The notes: generated by a model from the sequence alone, not told the origin. 64,000 bases of DNA from Valencia hispanica (GCA_963556495.2 OY747712.1:7891081-7955080), one strand, 5' to 3'. Counted from the first letter of the stretch, positions 34,812 to 47,539 are shown. A program made the numbers and translations.

Positions 34812-35045
34812 GGAGGCTCAGTAGGTAGAGTAGTTGTCTTGCAATCGGAGGGTCGTAGGTTCAATTCAAGCTTCCTCCTGGCACGTGCCGATGTGCCCCT
34901 GGGCCAGGCAATTAAAGAGTTGCCTACCGATCTCTGTATTGGTGTATGAATGTATGCACGTTGTGAGTGCGAATGGGTGAATGTGGCTCCAGTGTGAAGT
35001 GCTTTGAGTTCTGAGTGCTATGACTAGAAGTCCATTTACCATTTA
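34812..35045 (+). mobile_element. tRNA-derived SINE
   Basis: The head GGCTCAGTAGGTAGAGTAG (34815-34833) is an A-box region, and GGTTCAATTCA (34858-34868) is the B box at normal tRNA spacing. The body contains tggtgtatgaatgta, gcgaatgggtgaatg and gtgaagtgctttgag, and ends gtccatttaccattta. This is a typical head-body-tail SINE. The tail (tgtgaa ... gctttgag ... ccatttaccatt) resembles that of the SINE at 58195. Confidence 0.75.
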
Positions 35046-35634
35046 TGTCACACACTCTGCCTGCCGTTACATAATTTGTTCAGAGTTGAATGTAATTAAT
35101 GTTAGGTGTCATCTTGAAAAGAAAAATCTCCTGCTGGGATCAAAATGAGCCTCTCTGGCTCTCTGTCTCATAGCAGTTTCATGTTTTTGCAGATCAACTG
35201 CTTTAAAGAAAAAGGTCTAATTTTAAACCAAAATGTTCAAAAAGAACTCAAGTCCCTCAGTGGACTGCTTTGCTTTTTATGTATGCAAGTAGCAGCCACG
35301 GATACAAAATGTGTTCGGTAGAGAACCAGTATGATTGCAAAAGCGTTGGTTCTCTATTGTCAAAGATCAAAATAAAATAAAATAATACAAATAGACCAAA
35401 TTCAAAATCTTTGTTTATCATGTAGAAAGCCACACGGTAAAATATAGCACTGAAAACACTGTTAACATGCTTGGTTGATAGATTTCGGCTTATGCTGACA
35501 ACAAAGAAGAACAACAAAGTATAAATATTCCTGTTTGAACTTTTTGTGCATATCAGGGAATGAATCAGTTTGTTTGTTTGTGTATTCCTAACATTTACAC
35601 TGACTTCCTATTCTGTTTTTGTTTTGTCTTGTAG

Positions 35635-35688
35635 GAAAGTTAATAAGTGCTACCGGGGTCGCTCATGTCCCATCATAGTCCACTGCAG
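35635..35688 (+). CDS. ptprn2: PTPRN2-like phosphatase, exon f (first half of signature loop)
   Basis: This 54-nt exon completes an Arg codon and encodes [17 protein letters not shown] plus two bases (ag) of the next Ser codon. The nucleophile Cys of the PTP signature is the last complete codon (35684-35686). The acceptor is ttttgtcttgtag ending at 35634. The donor reads CAG then gcaagt, so the intron starts with GC rather than GT. The next exon begins with t, giving the Ser codon agt and restoring frame, which supports the GC donor strongly. Using the nearby gt at 35693 would add 4 nt and break the frame. Confidence 0.94.
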
Positions 35689-35694
35689 GCAAGT
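35689..35694 (+). other. GC splice donor (GCAAGT) of a GC-AG intron
   Basis: The exon end CAG followed by GCAAGT matches the consensus of GC-AG donors, which compensate for the T-to-C change by near-perfect flanking bases. The partner acceptor at 41261-41264 (ACAG) restores the Ser codon of the PTP signature loop. Confidence 0.9.
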
Positions 35695-38600
35695 ATAACA
35701 TTTACATTACTTCTTTATGTTTTAACACCAAGTTACCAGAGCAAAAATAGTTTCATTTTTGAAACAGGGGATGAAGTGGCTCACTGTGGGGTTTCGTATG
35801 CAGAAATAAAATAGAGACCTAGTTTTTATGACAAAATTTGGCTATAAATTGGGAAAGGAGCAAATTGACCTGAACCCCTCGTCATCAAGTTTATATTTAT
35901 ATTTACATTATAACTTTGTCTACTTTACAAGATGGGTATGAAGTGGCAAAGGATCCAACTGACCTAGAGTCATTTCCACTAATATAACCTGTTAGCAATG
36001 AGGATGAAATTAAAACCAAAAAACTAGTTTTTTCACCAATATAGCTTAGCACTATAGTCTTAACTAAATTAGATGTTTTCTTCTAAAGGGGTTTTTACAC
36101 CAGATTACTATAGCAACAATAACCATTAGCATAACATTTTACACATAAAATATTCTTATGTTATGCTGTACACCAAAATTCTATAGTAACCTAGTTTTCT
36201 TTATAAAATGAGGGTAAAAAGTAAAGGAGTAAACCAACCCAGAGCCTTTTTCTCTTTATGCTAGCTGTTAGCCTAATAATAGGCCTTTAACAGTGAAGTC
36301 AGATCACATATTTGTCTTGTAATATTTAACACCAACTTGCCATCCCAATATTGTTTTTTAAGTGGGTAAAAAGAGGCAAAAGAAAATCGTACCTCTTAAC
36401 TGATCTTTGTTGTTACCATAACATTATCATGATGTAGTTCATTTGTAACATTGTCCTAGTTTCAAATGTATCCAAAACAATAATAATCTATTTTTGGTGT
36501 TTAAACATGACTTCCTCTTCATTTGGTTAAATCCGCACTGAAACCTGTTTGAACAGTCCTGGCAACCAATACACAACCTTTCTCCTCAATTGCTCATTTT
36601 ACATGGATTTGGTATATCTTTAGGGTTTCACTGTTGCAGCCATGCTTCTTGTAAAGATGGTCTGGAAAACGTTTTAGCACAGAAATTTCCAACAAAGAAG
36701 ATGAACTGTCTGCAGAGGAAGGTAACTTTAGTTTGCATACGTCGTCCACAGAGTGTAGAGGAGAGGGAGAGAGCAGTAAAAGCAGATAAATACGATTCTG
36801 CCTATTGCGTTTGCATATATAATCAGATGTACATATCTACCTCCTGGGAGGGCAAACAATCTATAACACACTGTTGGCAATAAGAAGGAACTTTTTTCAT
36901 CCTCCAGTAACTAGAAAAACCTACTTTCATAACAGTTAGCCTTTATATCAATCAGTTCACAGCTGAACTAAGTGATGTATTGTTTATTATGATGCAATAG
37001 CTCCAATGATGAAATAATGATTAAATAGTCTTTATAGAGCTGCCATCCTCAGAAACCTGATTTTCCTGATTTTCCTTAGCGAAAGTGAAATTTGTCCTCT
37101 CATCTCAAAATTACTTTAGGTTTATAAATTGGCTCCCCTAAAAGAAGAGGAAACTAGACAGTCCCATTTGTTATTAGAGATATCTAGGTAGGTGTTTCCT
37201 AGTTGCACAACTCGTAACCCTTTCTTTTAAGTATGTACCTGAGAATTGTCCTTTAAAGGGGACATAATCCTTCACAACTTTTTCCATTTCTCAACATAAC
37301 ACGACAAATTGTGGCAACCCCATCCCCTATCATAAACATGCATAAAACAGGGCCAAGTTGTAGAGGAAGGGATGAAACTGGACCCATAATCCATTGATGA
37401 ATCTAAGTGCAAGCCAGCCCTGTGTAACGATAGAGCAAAGAAAAGACTGAGTGTGGAGACTTTCATTTCCAAATGGGTTTCTCAGAGCCAACATTGCAGT
37501 GCCATTTATCGCCCTAATGTTTACAGAGAGCGGAGTGAAGCAATCAGGAAGAGAAGTGAGCGAACAGAGGAGTGCAGAGGCCGAAATTCAATAACCTCAC
37601 AGCCTCTTTCCCGCTCCATCCTTCTTCTGGTGTCTGTTTCCAGCTTGTCTTTTACTTTTCCTTCTTTCCTCCTTTTTCCCCATCAGTGTCATTGTAAATA
37701 AAGTCATAGAAGGGGGCAGACATCTTGACACGTTCACTCACAGCTCTCAGCTCTGTTCTGTCATGAATAGATAGCAGACGTTTTGATCACCTTGTAATGA
37801 AAACACACGCACACACTCCTGTTTTCATGGGTTTTTTTTCAATTAATGCAGACTTACAAGTGAAAATTAAATATTCTGATTAAATTTAGAGTGCACAGAT
37901 TTTTGCCAATGCACACACAAGTTTGTAATTCTACCCATTTCACTTCCATTCCTTTTTTTTTTTAACTCCATTTGCTCCAAATTCTTACCCAATGCCTTAC
38001 CATTACCAGTATATTTGTAACTCTAACCTTAACCTAACTTTACCTCACACCTTAACCCTAACTCTAAACCTAAAAATGGGGACCCAGTTAATTCGGACCG
38101 GGCTTTGATCAGCAAACAGCATATTGATCTTTAGAAGGTTGGTTAATATATCAGAAAAGGTTCTAAATAGCTTGCATAAATAAGTTTACACACACACATA
38201 TGGCTTTCAAAGGTAATACAACATCTCCTGAAGCAGACTTGTAGGGTGCATTAATCACTTTCACATGCTTGAAACAAATCCATAGTACAAAATATTCTTT
38301 CCAAACATATCACTGTGTCTAATAAATCTGTTGATATTTGTGGAACAGAGGAAAAAGTATTTATGCGTCTTGTTTAAGTGAAAAATTGTTCATATTTCAG
38401 CTTTCCCCCAAAAGAACTTTAGAGCCTTTACAGCATAAATCTACACCTTTGCAGCTGTTTATCTACTTGAAATATAAATAGCAAACTCATAAAAAAAGGC
38501 CTCATTTGTGTGCTTAAAACTGCAGTCGGATGGCATCAAACCGGAATAAAACAATACTAAAAATATGGTTTAACAGAAATCATTAGTTGATTTTATAAAC

Positions 38601-39744
38601 TTAACTGGGAAACTTTACAGCAGCACTTGATATGTCTGGCAAATCTTCCTGTATGTTGAATATTTCAAATTAAAAACAATTTAAAGCTTCTGTTGAGAGC
38701 TTATGCCATGACTGTCTTGTTTTTACAAAAGAGTAATTTTTGACAAGAATTTGTTTGAGATGTAATTATTTCTTTGGTGGGATTTGAAACGTTCTTAAAA
38801 GGAGATACAAGGTGCCAATGATTGAGCAATGGACCTGGAGCCCTCTCTGCTAACACTAGCTGTTAGCATTGAATTAGCATAACAATGGAGCCATATACGT
38901 TAGGATTTTTTTTTTGCTGACACCAAATTGCATTAGTAACCTTCCTCAGGTTTTTAATCTTTGTTAGTAGCCTACTACAATGCTATTACCTATCATACCA
39001 TTGCATATATATCCATATACAATACCAGGAAAATATGCTGCTTTAGGTAAAATAATTCTAAAGCATTGCCTTCCCACACATTTAACATTCTGACATACAT
39101 AATATGATCACCACCTAAACCAGGCTGGCGCACATTGAAAGATTTTGCGAAAGTTGCACCGCAGCTCATAGATCCTGTGTATACCACAGTTATAAACAGC
39201 ACTTACATTACAGCTACTCAAATCAGAACAATACCATAATCTCTTGCTACACTATAAATTTCTTAGTCTGCACTGACAACGATTCACCTCAGCTTGCAGG
39301 AATCTTAAAATGGAAAGTTTAACTAGTGGCTTTACCTACTTTTTGATTTTGGGGGCTAATTATTTGACCAATTGGGGGCACTCATCAAGCATTGATATCG
39401 GATTGCCAGATGTTTAGTTGATCCTTCAATTTGGAAAAACTAAGTAACACAATGTGGTGACCTCATAGCACAAGTAAAATACTTCCTTCTTATGCAGCAG
39501 GACACTGTGAATTCCCCCTTCTTCAGTAATAGTGGTAGGGACTGAACATTCATTAACAAAAACAGGATGGGAGTGGATGTTCTACAGAAACCACTTAATT
39601 TCACTTTAGACCCCAATAAAATGTTTTTCAGTGTACAACTATACATGGCAAGATAGAAAACAGTGTAATAGAAGCTTAAGTTTCCTGTTTTAATTTTGTG
39701 GCTGAAAAAATGACCAAGTAATGATGATATGCAATATATTTCTT

Positions 39745-40115
39745 TAGCTGAATGACTCGCCTGGAACAATGTAAACATCGCTGATACTAGAGAAACACGG
39801 CTGATGTCCACATGGCTACCAGTAGTATCCAATCAGCCCAAAATATTTATTTTATTTATTTTGTATACAGTCAATGTAAAAAACACAAGTTGTCAGAATC
39901 CCAGAGAAGGGATTTTCCCAACAGCTGCCCATGCTGCATTTAAGTACAGCTGGGAGACTAGACAGTCGAAATATCAAAACAACTCCAAAGTGACTTAAGC
40001 ATGCTTTATTTTACTCTCAAATATGGGCAAAGTATAATTTAAACATTTCTAAAGATCGACACTGACTATTTTCAAGTGGTTCTATTGTTTTCTACTCTGG
40101 TCTGCTTGTAGTTTT
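39745..40115 (+). repeat. Dispersed repeat family B, copy 1
   Basis: It aligns with 43172-43530. Shared phrases are gaatgactcgcctggaacaa / gaatgactcacctaaaacaa, gatactagagaaa, tccacatggctaccagtag, agtacagctgggagactag and ttgttttctactctgg. Family unknown; no coding potential. Confidence 0.75.
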
Positions 40116-40510
40116 TTTTTTACAATATAATCTTTAGTCAGTTTTATAGTTTTTTACTGATGATCAAAGTAAACAAAAAAAGCAGCATGCACATTTGTAT
40201 TTGTCATTTATTTTTCTGAATAAAGTGTACCAAAAGTGTACCGAACCGGGATTGTTGTGTACCGTTATAACCCCTAATATTCAAACATTTCTCTGCAACA
40301 TGACAAATTAATTTTTCTTGTCTGGTCTTGTGTTTTGGCAAACATGGCAAACATTGTTTGCCAAAACACAAGACCAGTTTAATGTACATTCTGTGTGCTG
40401 CATCATTGACATTTAGCCAAAATCAACATTTTTGTCAAAAGTTGGTACTTATAGTGTGAGGACCATGGATTTGGAGCGGTTCCTCCTACAATATTAGGTA
40501 ATGTTCCTCA

Positions 40511-40940
40511 AAGAGGACATATTAAATCACATATAAAATCACTCTCACATAAAGCAATCTCACAAGCTCAATTCTTGACAATTTCAGTCCCTTTCACGAT
40601 GAGCTGTTTAGAGGGTTCTGTCACTTTTATTCAAATTAGCGGTTGCAGACCACGCCCACCCCTCTTGTTACTAGCTGAGGCTCTGCCACACATGAGAATT
40701 GCATGAAATTGTACTTGGCGGGTGGGGTTTGACAGGTAAGAGGTGGATATATGCAAATTCTTCTTACTGTGATGTCACAATAAGGCACCTTTCAAACTGC
40801 TTGTAGAAACACAGGATTTCGGACAGCAAAAAAAAAAAAAAAAACACGGATGGTTTTTATTCACGTTTTAGTCAGCAGAGACCCAAATGGCAACACAAAA
40901 GGATGAAAGAAAAGTTTAATTGGTATATTTCCCCTTTAAA
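40511..40940 (+). repeat. Dispersed repeat family C, copy
   Basis: It aligns with the reverse complement of 60480-60905 over some 400 bp, including tcacataaagcaatctcac, gccacacatgaga, ttgacaggtaa and gatgtcacaataagg. Its ends (aaagaggacatatta and the complement of ggtatatttcccctttaaa) look like short inverted termini, suggesting a non-autonomous DNA element. Confidence 0.7.
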
Positions 40941-41264
40941 CCACCCTCATCTTTATTTCTTAGACTCTGGGACCTTTTAGAAACACACTTTGCTGTGACA
41001 AAAGTGTGAACTGGTTACTTAGGTCTCAGATGACTGTTGTTTGTTGTAAAACTCTTAATTGTTCTTGTTTAATTTGCAAACAAATGTCTTTTTATATGAT
41101 TTAGAATATAGCTGCTCATTCATAAAATTGTTGAAGCCAAACAAAATAATTTCATATTATAAATTAATGCCCAACGCTTTGGTGACTTTTCAGAGTGGAA
41201 ATAATGTCATAATGTTACTAATAGCTCTGTTTCTCTGTCGCCCTTTGCTATCCCATCCCTACAG

Positions 41265-41329
41265 TGATGGTGCTGGAAGGACTGGAACCTACATCCTGAT
41301 TGACATGGTCCTCAACAGGATGGCTAAAG
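41265..41329 (+). CDS. ptprn2: PTPRN2-like phosphatase, exon g (second half of signature loop)
   Basis: The exon has 65 nt, enters in phase 2 and leaves in phase 1. It encodes (S)DGAGRTGTYILIDMVLNRMAK plus one base of a Gly codon. With exon f the signature loop reads HCSDGAGRTG. Active PTPs have HCSAGxGRTG, so Asp replaces Ala next to the Ser, a hallmark of the IA-2 family. The catalytic Arg (41278-41280) and following Thr are kept. RTGTYI resembles PTPRN, whereas mammalian PTPRN2 as I recall has RSGTYV, so this residue alone does not separate the paralogues. The acceptor is ccctacag; the donor is gtgagc at 41330. Confidence 0.95.
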
Positions 41330-41807
41330 GTGAGCGTCGCCTCCCCTTGTCCCCTTACCTTCCTGTCGTGGAGAGACGTTACCACAGTAGCATGTCTATC
41401 TTTTGTGGACTAAATCAGGCAATTTCATTTCCAGTAATGATATTTAATGACATAATTACAGCAATTAGTATGCAAACATAGTCACATTTTATGAAAACAT
41501 TCAGCCGTGTTACCTGTAACCCTTTTGAGCCAGAGAAAACAAACTGTTTTTGTATAGCTGATTAGATTTAGTTGTTTTTATAGGAAAGCCGCTGATTGAT
41601 ACCTGCGTTATGCCCTCAGTTGATGGTCTTCTTAAGTGAACGTTTTTGATGATCAGTGAACACAGTTAAAACGATTTAAACCCAAGAAAAAGGGAAAGAA
41701 ATTAATTGCAAAGACTATTATCGTGACACAAGTTTAAAATGTATGTATATTGGCATCATTGTGTTACAATATGAGTCTTTCGATGAATCATTTTTGCATA
41801 ACTGCTG

Positions 41808-41940
41808 CGGATCAAGTCCACCACTGTCATGTCATCTGCAAACTTGTTGAATTGGTTGGTGTTGAAGTGGTGATGCAGTCATGGGAGAGGAGGATAAGCA
41901 ACAGAGGACAGAGTACACATGATCGCTCACCCTGACCTTC
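41808..41940 (-). mobile_element. LINE reverse transcriptase fragment
   Basis: Minus-strand translation of 41855-41808 gives QFNKFADDMTVVDLIR, i.e. RT box C with FADD, preceded by a HDCITT-like segment. It resembles the box in the 63651-63836 fragment (KFADNKTVVGLI). The sequence beyond, up to about 42290, may belong to the same or another repeat (cactacccagagcttgtgac). Confidence 0.6.
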
Positions 41941-43171
41941 TGTTGTCTCTGACATATGCAATCAGATCCTTAAGTTAACACAGCGGCAGAGAGTTTTTAT
42001 TCATTCTTAAAGTAGCCTAATTGTTGAGCTTCTCCCCATACAGCCTCTTTGCCTTTCCAAAGACCTGGGCACAGATTTTGCTTTGTCCTATCTATATGCA
42101 GTAATGTCCCTAGATTTAAAAGCAGCACTGCCCACTTCGTGAGGGTTTTGGTGCCAGTCACTTGTTAACTCGTTCTTTCCGTCACTACCCAGAGCTTGTG
42201 ACCATAGATGAAGGTAGGAATGTAGATCAATCTGTAAATCGAGAGGTTTGCCGTTCGACTCAGCTCTCTTTGTGATTTATCATTCTAGAAACATTGTTAA
42301 AAATGATTAGCACATGTTGAAAAGCACAAGTTCATCTGCTGTTTTCTTCACCAGTGTCTAAACAAGTCCTACAACGGTGAGGATACTGCAGAAATGTTTC
42401 TCCTGGCCTCAAATTCAGAATTATTATAATTTTTTATTTTATGTTGAAAAATGGCGGCAAAGGGTTACAGTGTGCAGTGTATTATCATGCCAAGTATTCA
42501 GGTTTTGGAAACGGGATCAGGTTTTCTCAAGACATGTACTAAATTAAAAAGAATTACGCCTTCACGTGTAGATTCTTGGTCAGGTCTAGGTTCCGGACAT
42601 TTACTCTCTGCTGCAGTGGTTTCACTATGCTGGTGCATAATCTTTGTGTTTCTTTGTGTCCCATGGTGCCGCTGCCACTGCAGCAGAACGAGCTCCTGGG
42701 TCTTTAATTCCACATCAAAGGGTCAGTTCGGGCATCAGTAGTCGTTTCCCAGGCTGTCACACTGTGATCACGCTCTTCAGCACCCAGGGGCCGGGAACCG
42801 AGGGGCGGAGCTGGGAGGGACGTGATGGACTCGAGGGAAGGGGGTTAAGGACACATTTCTGTCTGTCCTGAAAGGGGAATGTGTAAAACTGACTTGAGTG
42901 TATTTCAATAGGATCTTATGCAATAAACCAATACAAAGGTTGTACGCATCTGAACCAGTTTTGCACATTTAGCAGGGATGTACAACTTTAAAAAGTGACA
43001 ACAAAACCAAACAGAAAGGACTCCCAGCTATCACTAAACTCTGCTATCTGGGAACATTAATGGTTTCTCATGCAGCTACAGCAGAAAGAGAAAGATGGAC
43101 CGAACCAGAACTTTGTCAGTGAACGCATCTTCCAACAGCAATAAGGTCCATAACACGTTCTGCACTAAACT

Positions 43172-43530
43172 GAACTGAATGACTCACCTAAAACAATGTC
43201 AAGCTGAATGTAAACATCAGTGATACTAGAGAAAAACCAGCTGACATCCACATGGCTACCAGTAGCATCCAATCAGCCTTATTTTGCATAAAACGCAGGT
43301 CAACGGAATCCCGTTGATAAGAAGGGATTTTCCCCACAGCTGCCAATGCTACATTCAAGTACAGCTGGGAGACTAGGCTGTTAAATTGTCAAAAACAACT
43401 CCAAAGTGATTTAAGCATGGTTTATTATCAAATCTGGGCAAAGTATTATTTAAATATTTCTAAACATTAACACAGACTGTTTCAATGTGTTATATTGTTT
43501 TCTACTCTGGCTATGTCTGCTTGCACTATT
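43172..43530 (+). repeat. Dispersed repeat family B, copy 2
   Basis: Second copy of the family at 39745. It has an extra aagctgaatg insertion and a diverged middle, and lies in the next intron in the same orientation. Confidence 0.75.
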
Positions 43531-44178
43531 TTATTTATTCTTTTTAAATTCAATCAAATCTCCAGTCAGTACTCAAGGGCGGGCTGGCCATAAAGAGGTT
43601 CGGGAGTTTTCCTGAACAGCAGGTTTGTTCTAGGGCCGGTGGCCGGAACGTTGTGTTTTTTTGCTACTCCACAAGCAGGCGCAGTTGAGCCACTGTCGTG
43701 ATCCTGCTGTGTGTCTGTTTGGTGCGTGAGTAAGGCATCTTCCTTCATAGAAGATCTTTGTGAGCGGTACCTCCGCTGCACACCTTCGCTTATCTCTACC
43801 GTCCATCAGCCCGCAGAGCAGCAGATTGTGCACTCACGTTGTAAATCTTTCATTACTATTTGGACTCACCGTTTGATTCTGCATGTGGGTTAAAAAGATT
43901 TCCAGGCAAGGCAATACTTTTTTGAAAGTGATTTATTTCCAGCTGAACTTTCTCTAACATTCTGAATATAGCATTACAACAAATTATTTCCATTTCATTT
44001 CCAACTTCTGCCATTTATTTAAACCGGAGATTGCTGTAGAAAAACAAAATATGGTCCACAGTCCCCGGGCTAAGATGTTTTCTCCATTCTCGAATCACCA
44101 AATCACCCGCAGAAAAGTTTCTCTCTCGCTGGATGTGCACGAATTTGGAAATATTCCAGAATGTTTTTATGTTGCGAC

Positions 44179-44875
44179 CAGAGGTGGGTAGAGTACCCAA
44201 AATAGTATTCACGTAAGAGTAGCACGAAAGTAAAACTATAAAGTACTTACTCGAGATTAAAAATACGTAAAAAGGGCACTCAAGTACTGAGTAACTGATC
44301 AGAACGTCAGATCAGTTCTGTTGGCACTTATTGTTTAAAATGATTTCATCAGACAGACAGACAAAAATATATAATATATAGGTTATGTGCAAATTCTGGT
44401 ATTTTAATTTCTACTCTTTAAAAATTGAAAGAATTAAAACACATAAATATAATTACAAAATACATTTAAAGCAGAAGAAACAATTTTCAACATAACATTT
44501 ATTAAATTAGTACTTACAATAGGTAATGTATCTGTGGTAGAACAGGGTTCCAGTGAAGTGTTTACCATATATTTCATTGATCTCCAAATGGCTCATCAGC
44601 TAGAAAAATAACATCAGAACAACAAAGGTTCTGTACAAACAAGAGGTCTCACTTTAGCATAAACTGTACGTTTGTGTTCTTGTCTGGTACATTTTCGGTT
44701 AAAACATGTTTGTTTTGATTCAGTGAAATTACTAGGTGTAGATAGAGGATTTAGAAATGTTACTCAAGAAAGAGTAGCGATACTTCATAATAATGTGGGG
44801 CAGTAAAACAACTCCTAAAAGTATTTTCTTCCCCAAAAAACCACTCATGTAAATGTAAGTAAATACCCACCTCAG
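44179..44875. mobile_element. Non-autonomous hAT-like element
   Basis: The ends are inverted: CAGAGGTGGGTA at the left and TACCCACCTCAG at the right (one mismatch). Flanking 8-mers are GTTGCGAC (44171-44178) and GTTGTGAT (44876-44883), differing by two C-to-T changes, one of them at a CpG. An 8-bp duplication and a CAGAGGTGGG terminus fit hAT elements of fish. It is 697 bp long with no transposase frame. Inner sequences (agtactcaag, aagagtagcga) recur as subterminal words. Confidence 0.75.
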
Positions 44876-45479
44876 GTTGTGATGACATAAAACATGTTAT
44901 TCGCCTATTATTATCTTAAACATGTTATTGATATTTTTAGTTGTATAAAAACATAATTATGTTGATATGCTACCAATAGAAGTATTTTTGTTAAAATGAT
45001 GGTTCTACTTGCATCCTTTGAACAATCAGATAAAAGGCCTCTCCAAACCACGCTCCCGGGCTGAATTTCAACACCAGCCTGTCAGTACTATACCGTTAAT
45101 TTTTTTTTTAAAGTTAAACATGTTAAATTAAAATTAATTTCAGGAATTAAATGGAAGGACTTTATGTGTTTAATGTTGATCAACGTAAAAAGAAATAAGT
45201 CATATCATATAAACATTTGTGTTTGTTTTTCTTGATTAAATTGTTCAGAAAACGTACTGAACCGTGGTTTTTGTGTCTTTATGTGGACCAAAACATCAGT
45301 TTAAGAGGTTAAAAACTCTTTACTTTTTTTCTTGAGGAGGTTTTATAAAGTGCAGGCTGTATGTGATGAGCTGAACCCAAGCAGTAGGATGTAATTCATA
45401 TGTGTCAAACTCACAATCGCCCACGGGCCAAATCCGGCCCACTATTACTTTTTATGTGGCCCTCTAGAGTCTGGTTTCC

Positions 45480-46808
45480 ATGCTTACGACAGCACTGAAA
45501 CTGTCCTTGTCAAAGTTTTCAATGACATCCGCATAAATACAGACTGTGGTATAACCACAGTGCTGGTACGTTGGACCTCAGTTAATAATGATGTACTATT
45601 AGAACGACTGGACAGCTGGGTCGGACTCTCTGGTACAGTACTTGGCTGGTTTGAGTCTTACCTAAAGAACAAGAACTTCTGTCTGTCAAAAGGCAAGCTT
45701 TCAACAGAACAGACAAAAATCACATGTGGGGTGCCCCAAGGCTCCATCCTGGGGCTCCTCCTATTTAATATCTACATGCTCTCACTACCCCAGATTATAA
45801 CAACCAATAACATTAGTCACCTTAACTATGCAAATGAGACTCAGCTTTACATAATAGTGTCACCAGGTGACTTTGAAACCATCCAAACGCCATGCAAATG
45901 CATTGAGCAAATTAATGGATGGATATGCCATAATTTTCTCCAGCTGAATTGAAATAAAACTGAAATAATTTTTTTGCACCTAAGGTAACGAACAAGAGTC
46001 AGCAAACAGCTTCATTTAATGCAGCTAGAAACTTTTGATCAGGCCCAAAATCTAGGTGTAGTTATGGACTCAGACCTGAACCTCCAAGGTCACATAGAGG
46101 CAATAACAAGGTCAGCGTTCTATCACCTAAAGATCATATCTAGGATTAAAGGACTGATGTCGCAACAGGACCTCGCAGAACTTATCCATGCATTTATCTT
46201 TAGCCGGATTGATTACTGCAACAGTGTCCTCACAGGTCTGCCTAAAAAGTCAGAAGCTGCAGCTGATCCAGAACACTGCTGCTCGCCAGGAAAGTAGATC
46301 ACATCAACCCAGTTCTAGAGTCCGTACACTGGCTCCCTGTAGCTCAGAGAATAGACTTCAAAATACTTTTACTAGTTTATAGATCATTAATGGCTTAGCA
46401 CCAAAGTATGTTGAAGATCTGTTGACATCATACCAACCCCCCAGAACACTCAGCTCCTCTAATTCCCGTCTACTCAGCATCCCTACAAACAGAACCAAAC
46501 ATGGAGAAGCAGCTTTCAGTTTCTATGCTCCTCTAATCTGGAACAAACTTCCAGACCACTGCAAAGCTGCTGAAACACTGAATTCCTTTCAATAGGGCCA
46601 TCTGTTTAGAACTACCTTTCATTAACTGATTAATAATATCTGGAATATCATAACGGTAGTATGTTTTAATGTTCTTTTTTGTTTCTGATGTTGTGTTTTC
46701 TGTTTTTACTGTTTTATTGCAGCTTTCATTTTTTTCCCTAATCACCCAAAGCACCTTGAATTGTCTTGTTGCTGAAAGTGTTCTATACAAATAAATGTGC
46801 CTTGTCTT
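45480..46808 (+). mobile_element. L2-like LINE, 5'-truncated, dead RT
   Basis: Plus-strand frames read LDSWVGLSGTVLGWFESYLK, CGVPQGSILGLLLFNIYML and NYANETQLYI, then, after breaks, AQNLGVVMDSDLNLQGHI, SRIDYCNSVLTGLPKKS and a GEAAFSFYAPLIWNKLP-like stretch near 46505. The 3' end at 46740-46808 is agcaccttgaattgtctt ... acaaataaatgtgccttg. The catalytic box is YANE instead of YADD and there are in-frame stops, so it is inactive. Confidence 0.85.
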
Positions 46809-47539
46809 ACTTTGAATAGTTTTAGAAAGTAAGGGATTTGATCAGTTTCCAAGTCTGAATAAATTGGAAAAGGAAAACTGAATATGGAAGAAAAAATGTC
46901 AAACAAATTACCTTTCCCTTATCTGGGAAAGTGACATTGGAAAGAAATCACATTTTACAGATTTTGTGAAACTTTGGTATTGCTATAAAGGGTCTGTATT
47001 CAATCTACAACAAGCATCTCTATTTTTGATTAAGGAAATATTAATTTTATGTAATATAAGTTAGTCCTCATGCCAAAAAGCCGCTCTGACAAACTTAAAA
47101 CCATCGGTATTGTGTGGTTTTATTATTTTTGGAGAGCAAATAAAAATCAGCTAGTTACATGTTTTGTTCTCAGATCTACATAAGGTCATTAGGGCTGATA
47201 TAAAAAGTACCAAAAGAAATCGAGTCTGGAGAAGTAAGGATTTTTGAAATGGAACCCTGAAGCAAATATGTGTAAAAAATCTTGATTAAATTTAATTTAA
47301 AAGAGAAATTGTCATGGTTTACGTTTAGGAAATGTTGCATGTTTAATTCTGGTTTGTTTTTCACAAAATCAGCCACAAATTGTAGCAACTCTAACAATTA
47401 CTGCAAAACTAATTCAATTTACACATTTCTGTAAGTTACACTAAATTATTGTCTATGAATTTTTACATGGGATATAAATATGTGACGAAGAGGTCCATTT
47501 CTCTTAGGCATTCTTCAAACTGGGAAAGACTAGAGAACC

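Larger units (their letters stand above)
20541..35634 (+). other. Intron between exons e and f
   Basis: The intron is about 15 kb. It contains the nested L2/Rex1-like block (21162-27510), a minisatellite (32076-32670), a perfect-TIR MITE and two tRNA-derived SINEs, all listed separately. I see no named element in 27510-32070, apart from a Tc1-like look at 30720-30900 that I could not confirm. 27690-28120 is CpG-richer with an unexplained 148-codon frame (27827-28273). 32670-34260 has C- and A-homopolymer runs but nothing else that I recognise. Confidence 0.65.
35689..41264 (+). other. GC-AG intron between exons f and g
   Basis: The intron is about 5.6 kb. It contains family B (39745-40100) and family C (40511-40940) repeat copies. 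35700-39700 is AT-rich and I recognise no element or gene there. Confidence 0.75.

Noticed and set aside
35689..35698. Ordinary GT donor at 35693 (gtataa)
   Set aside because: It would add four bases to the exon and destroy the frame and the HCSDGAGRTG motif. The GC donor at 35689 restores both.
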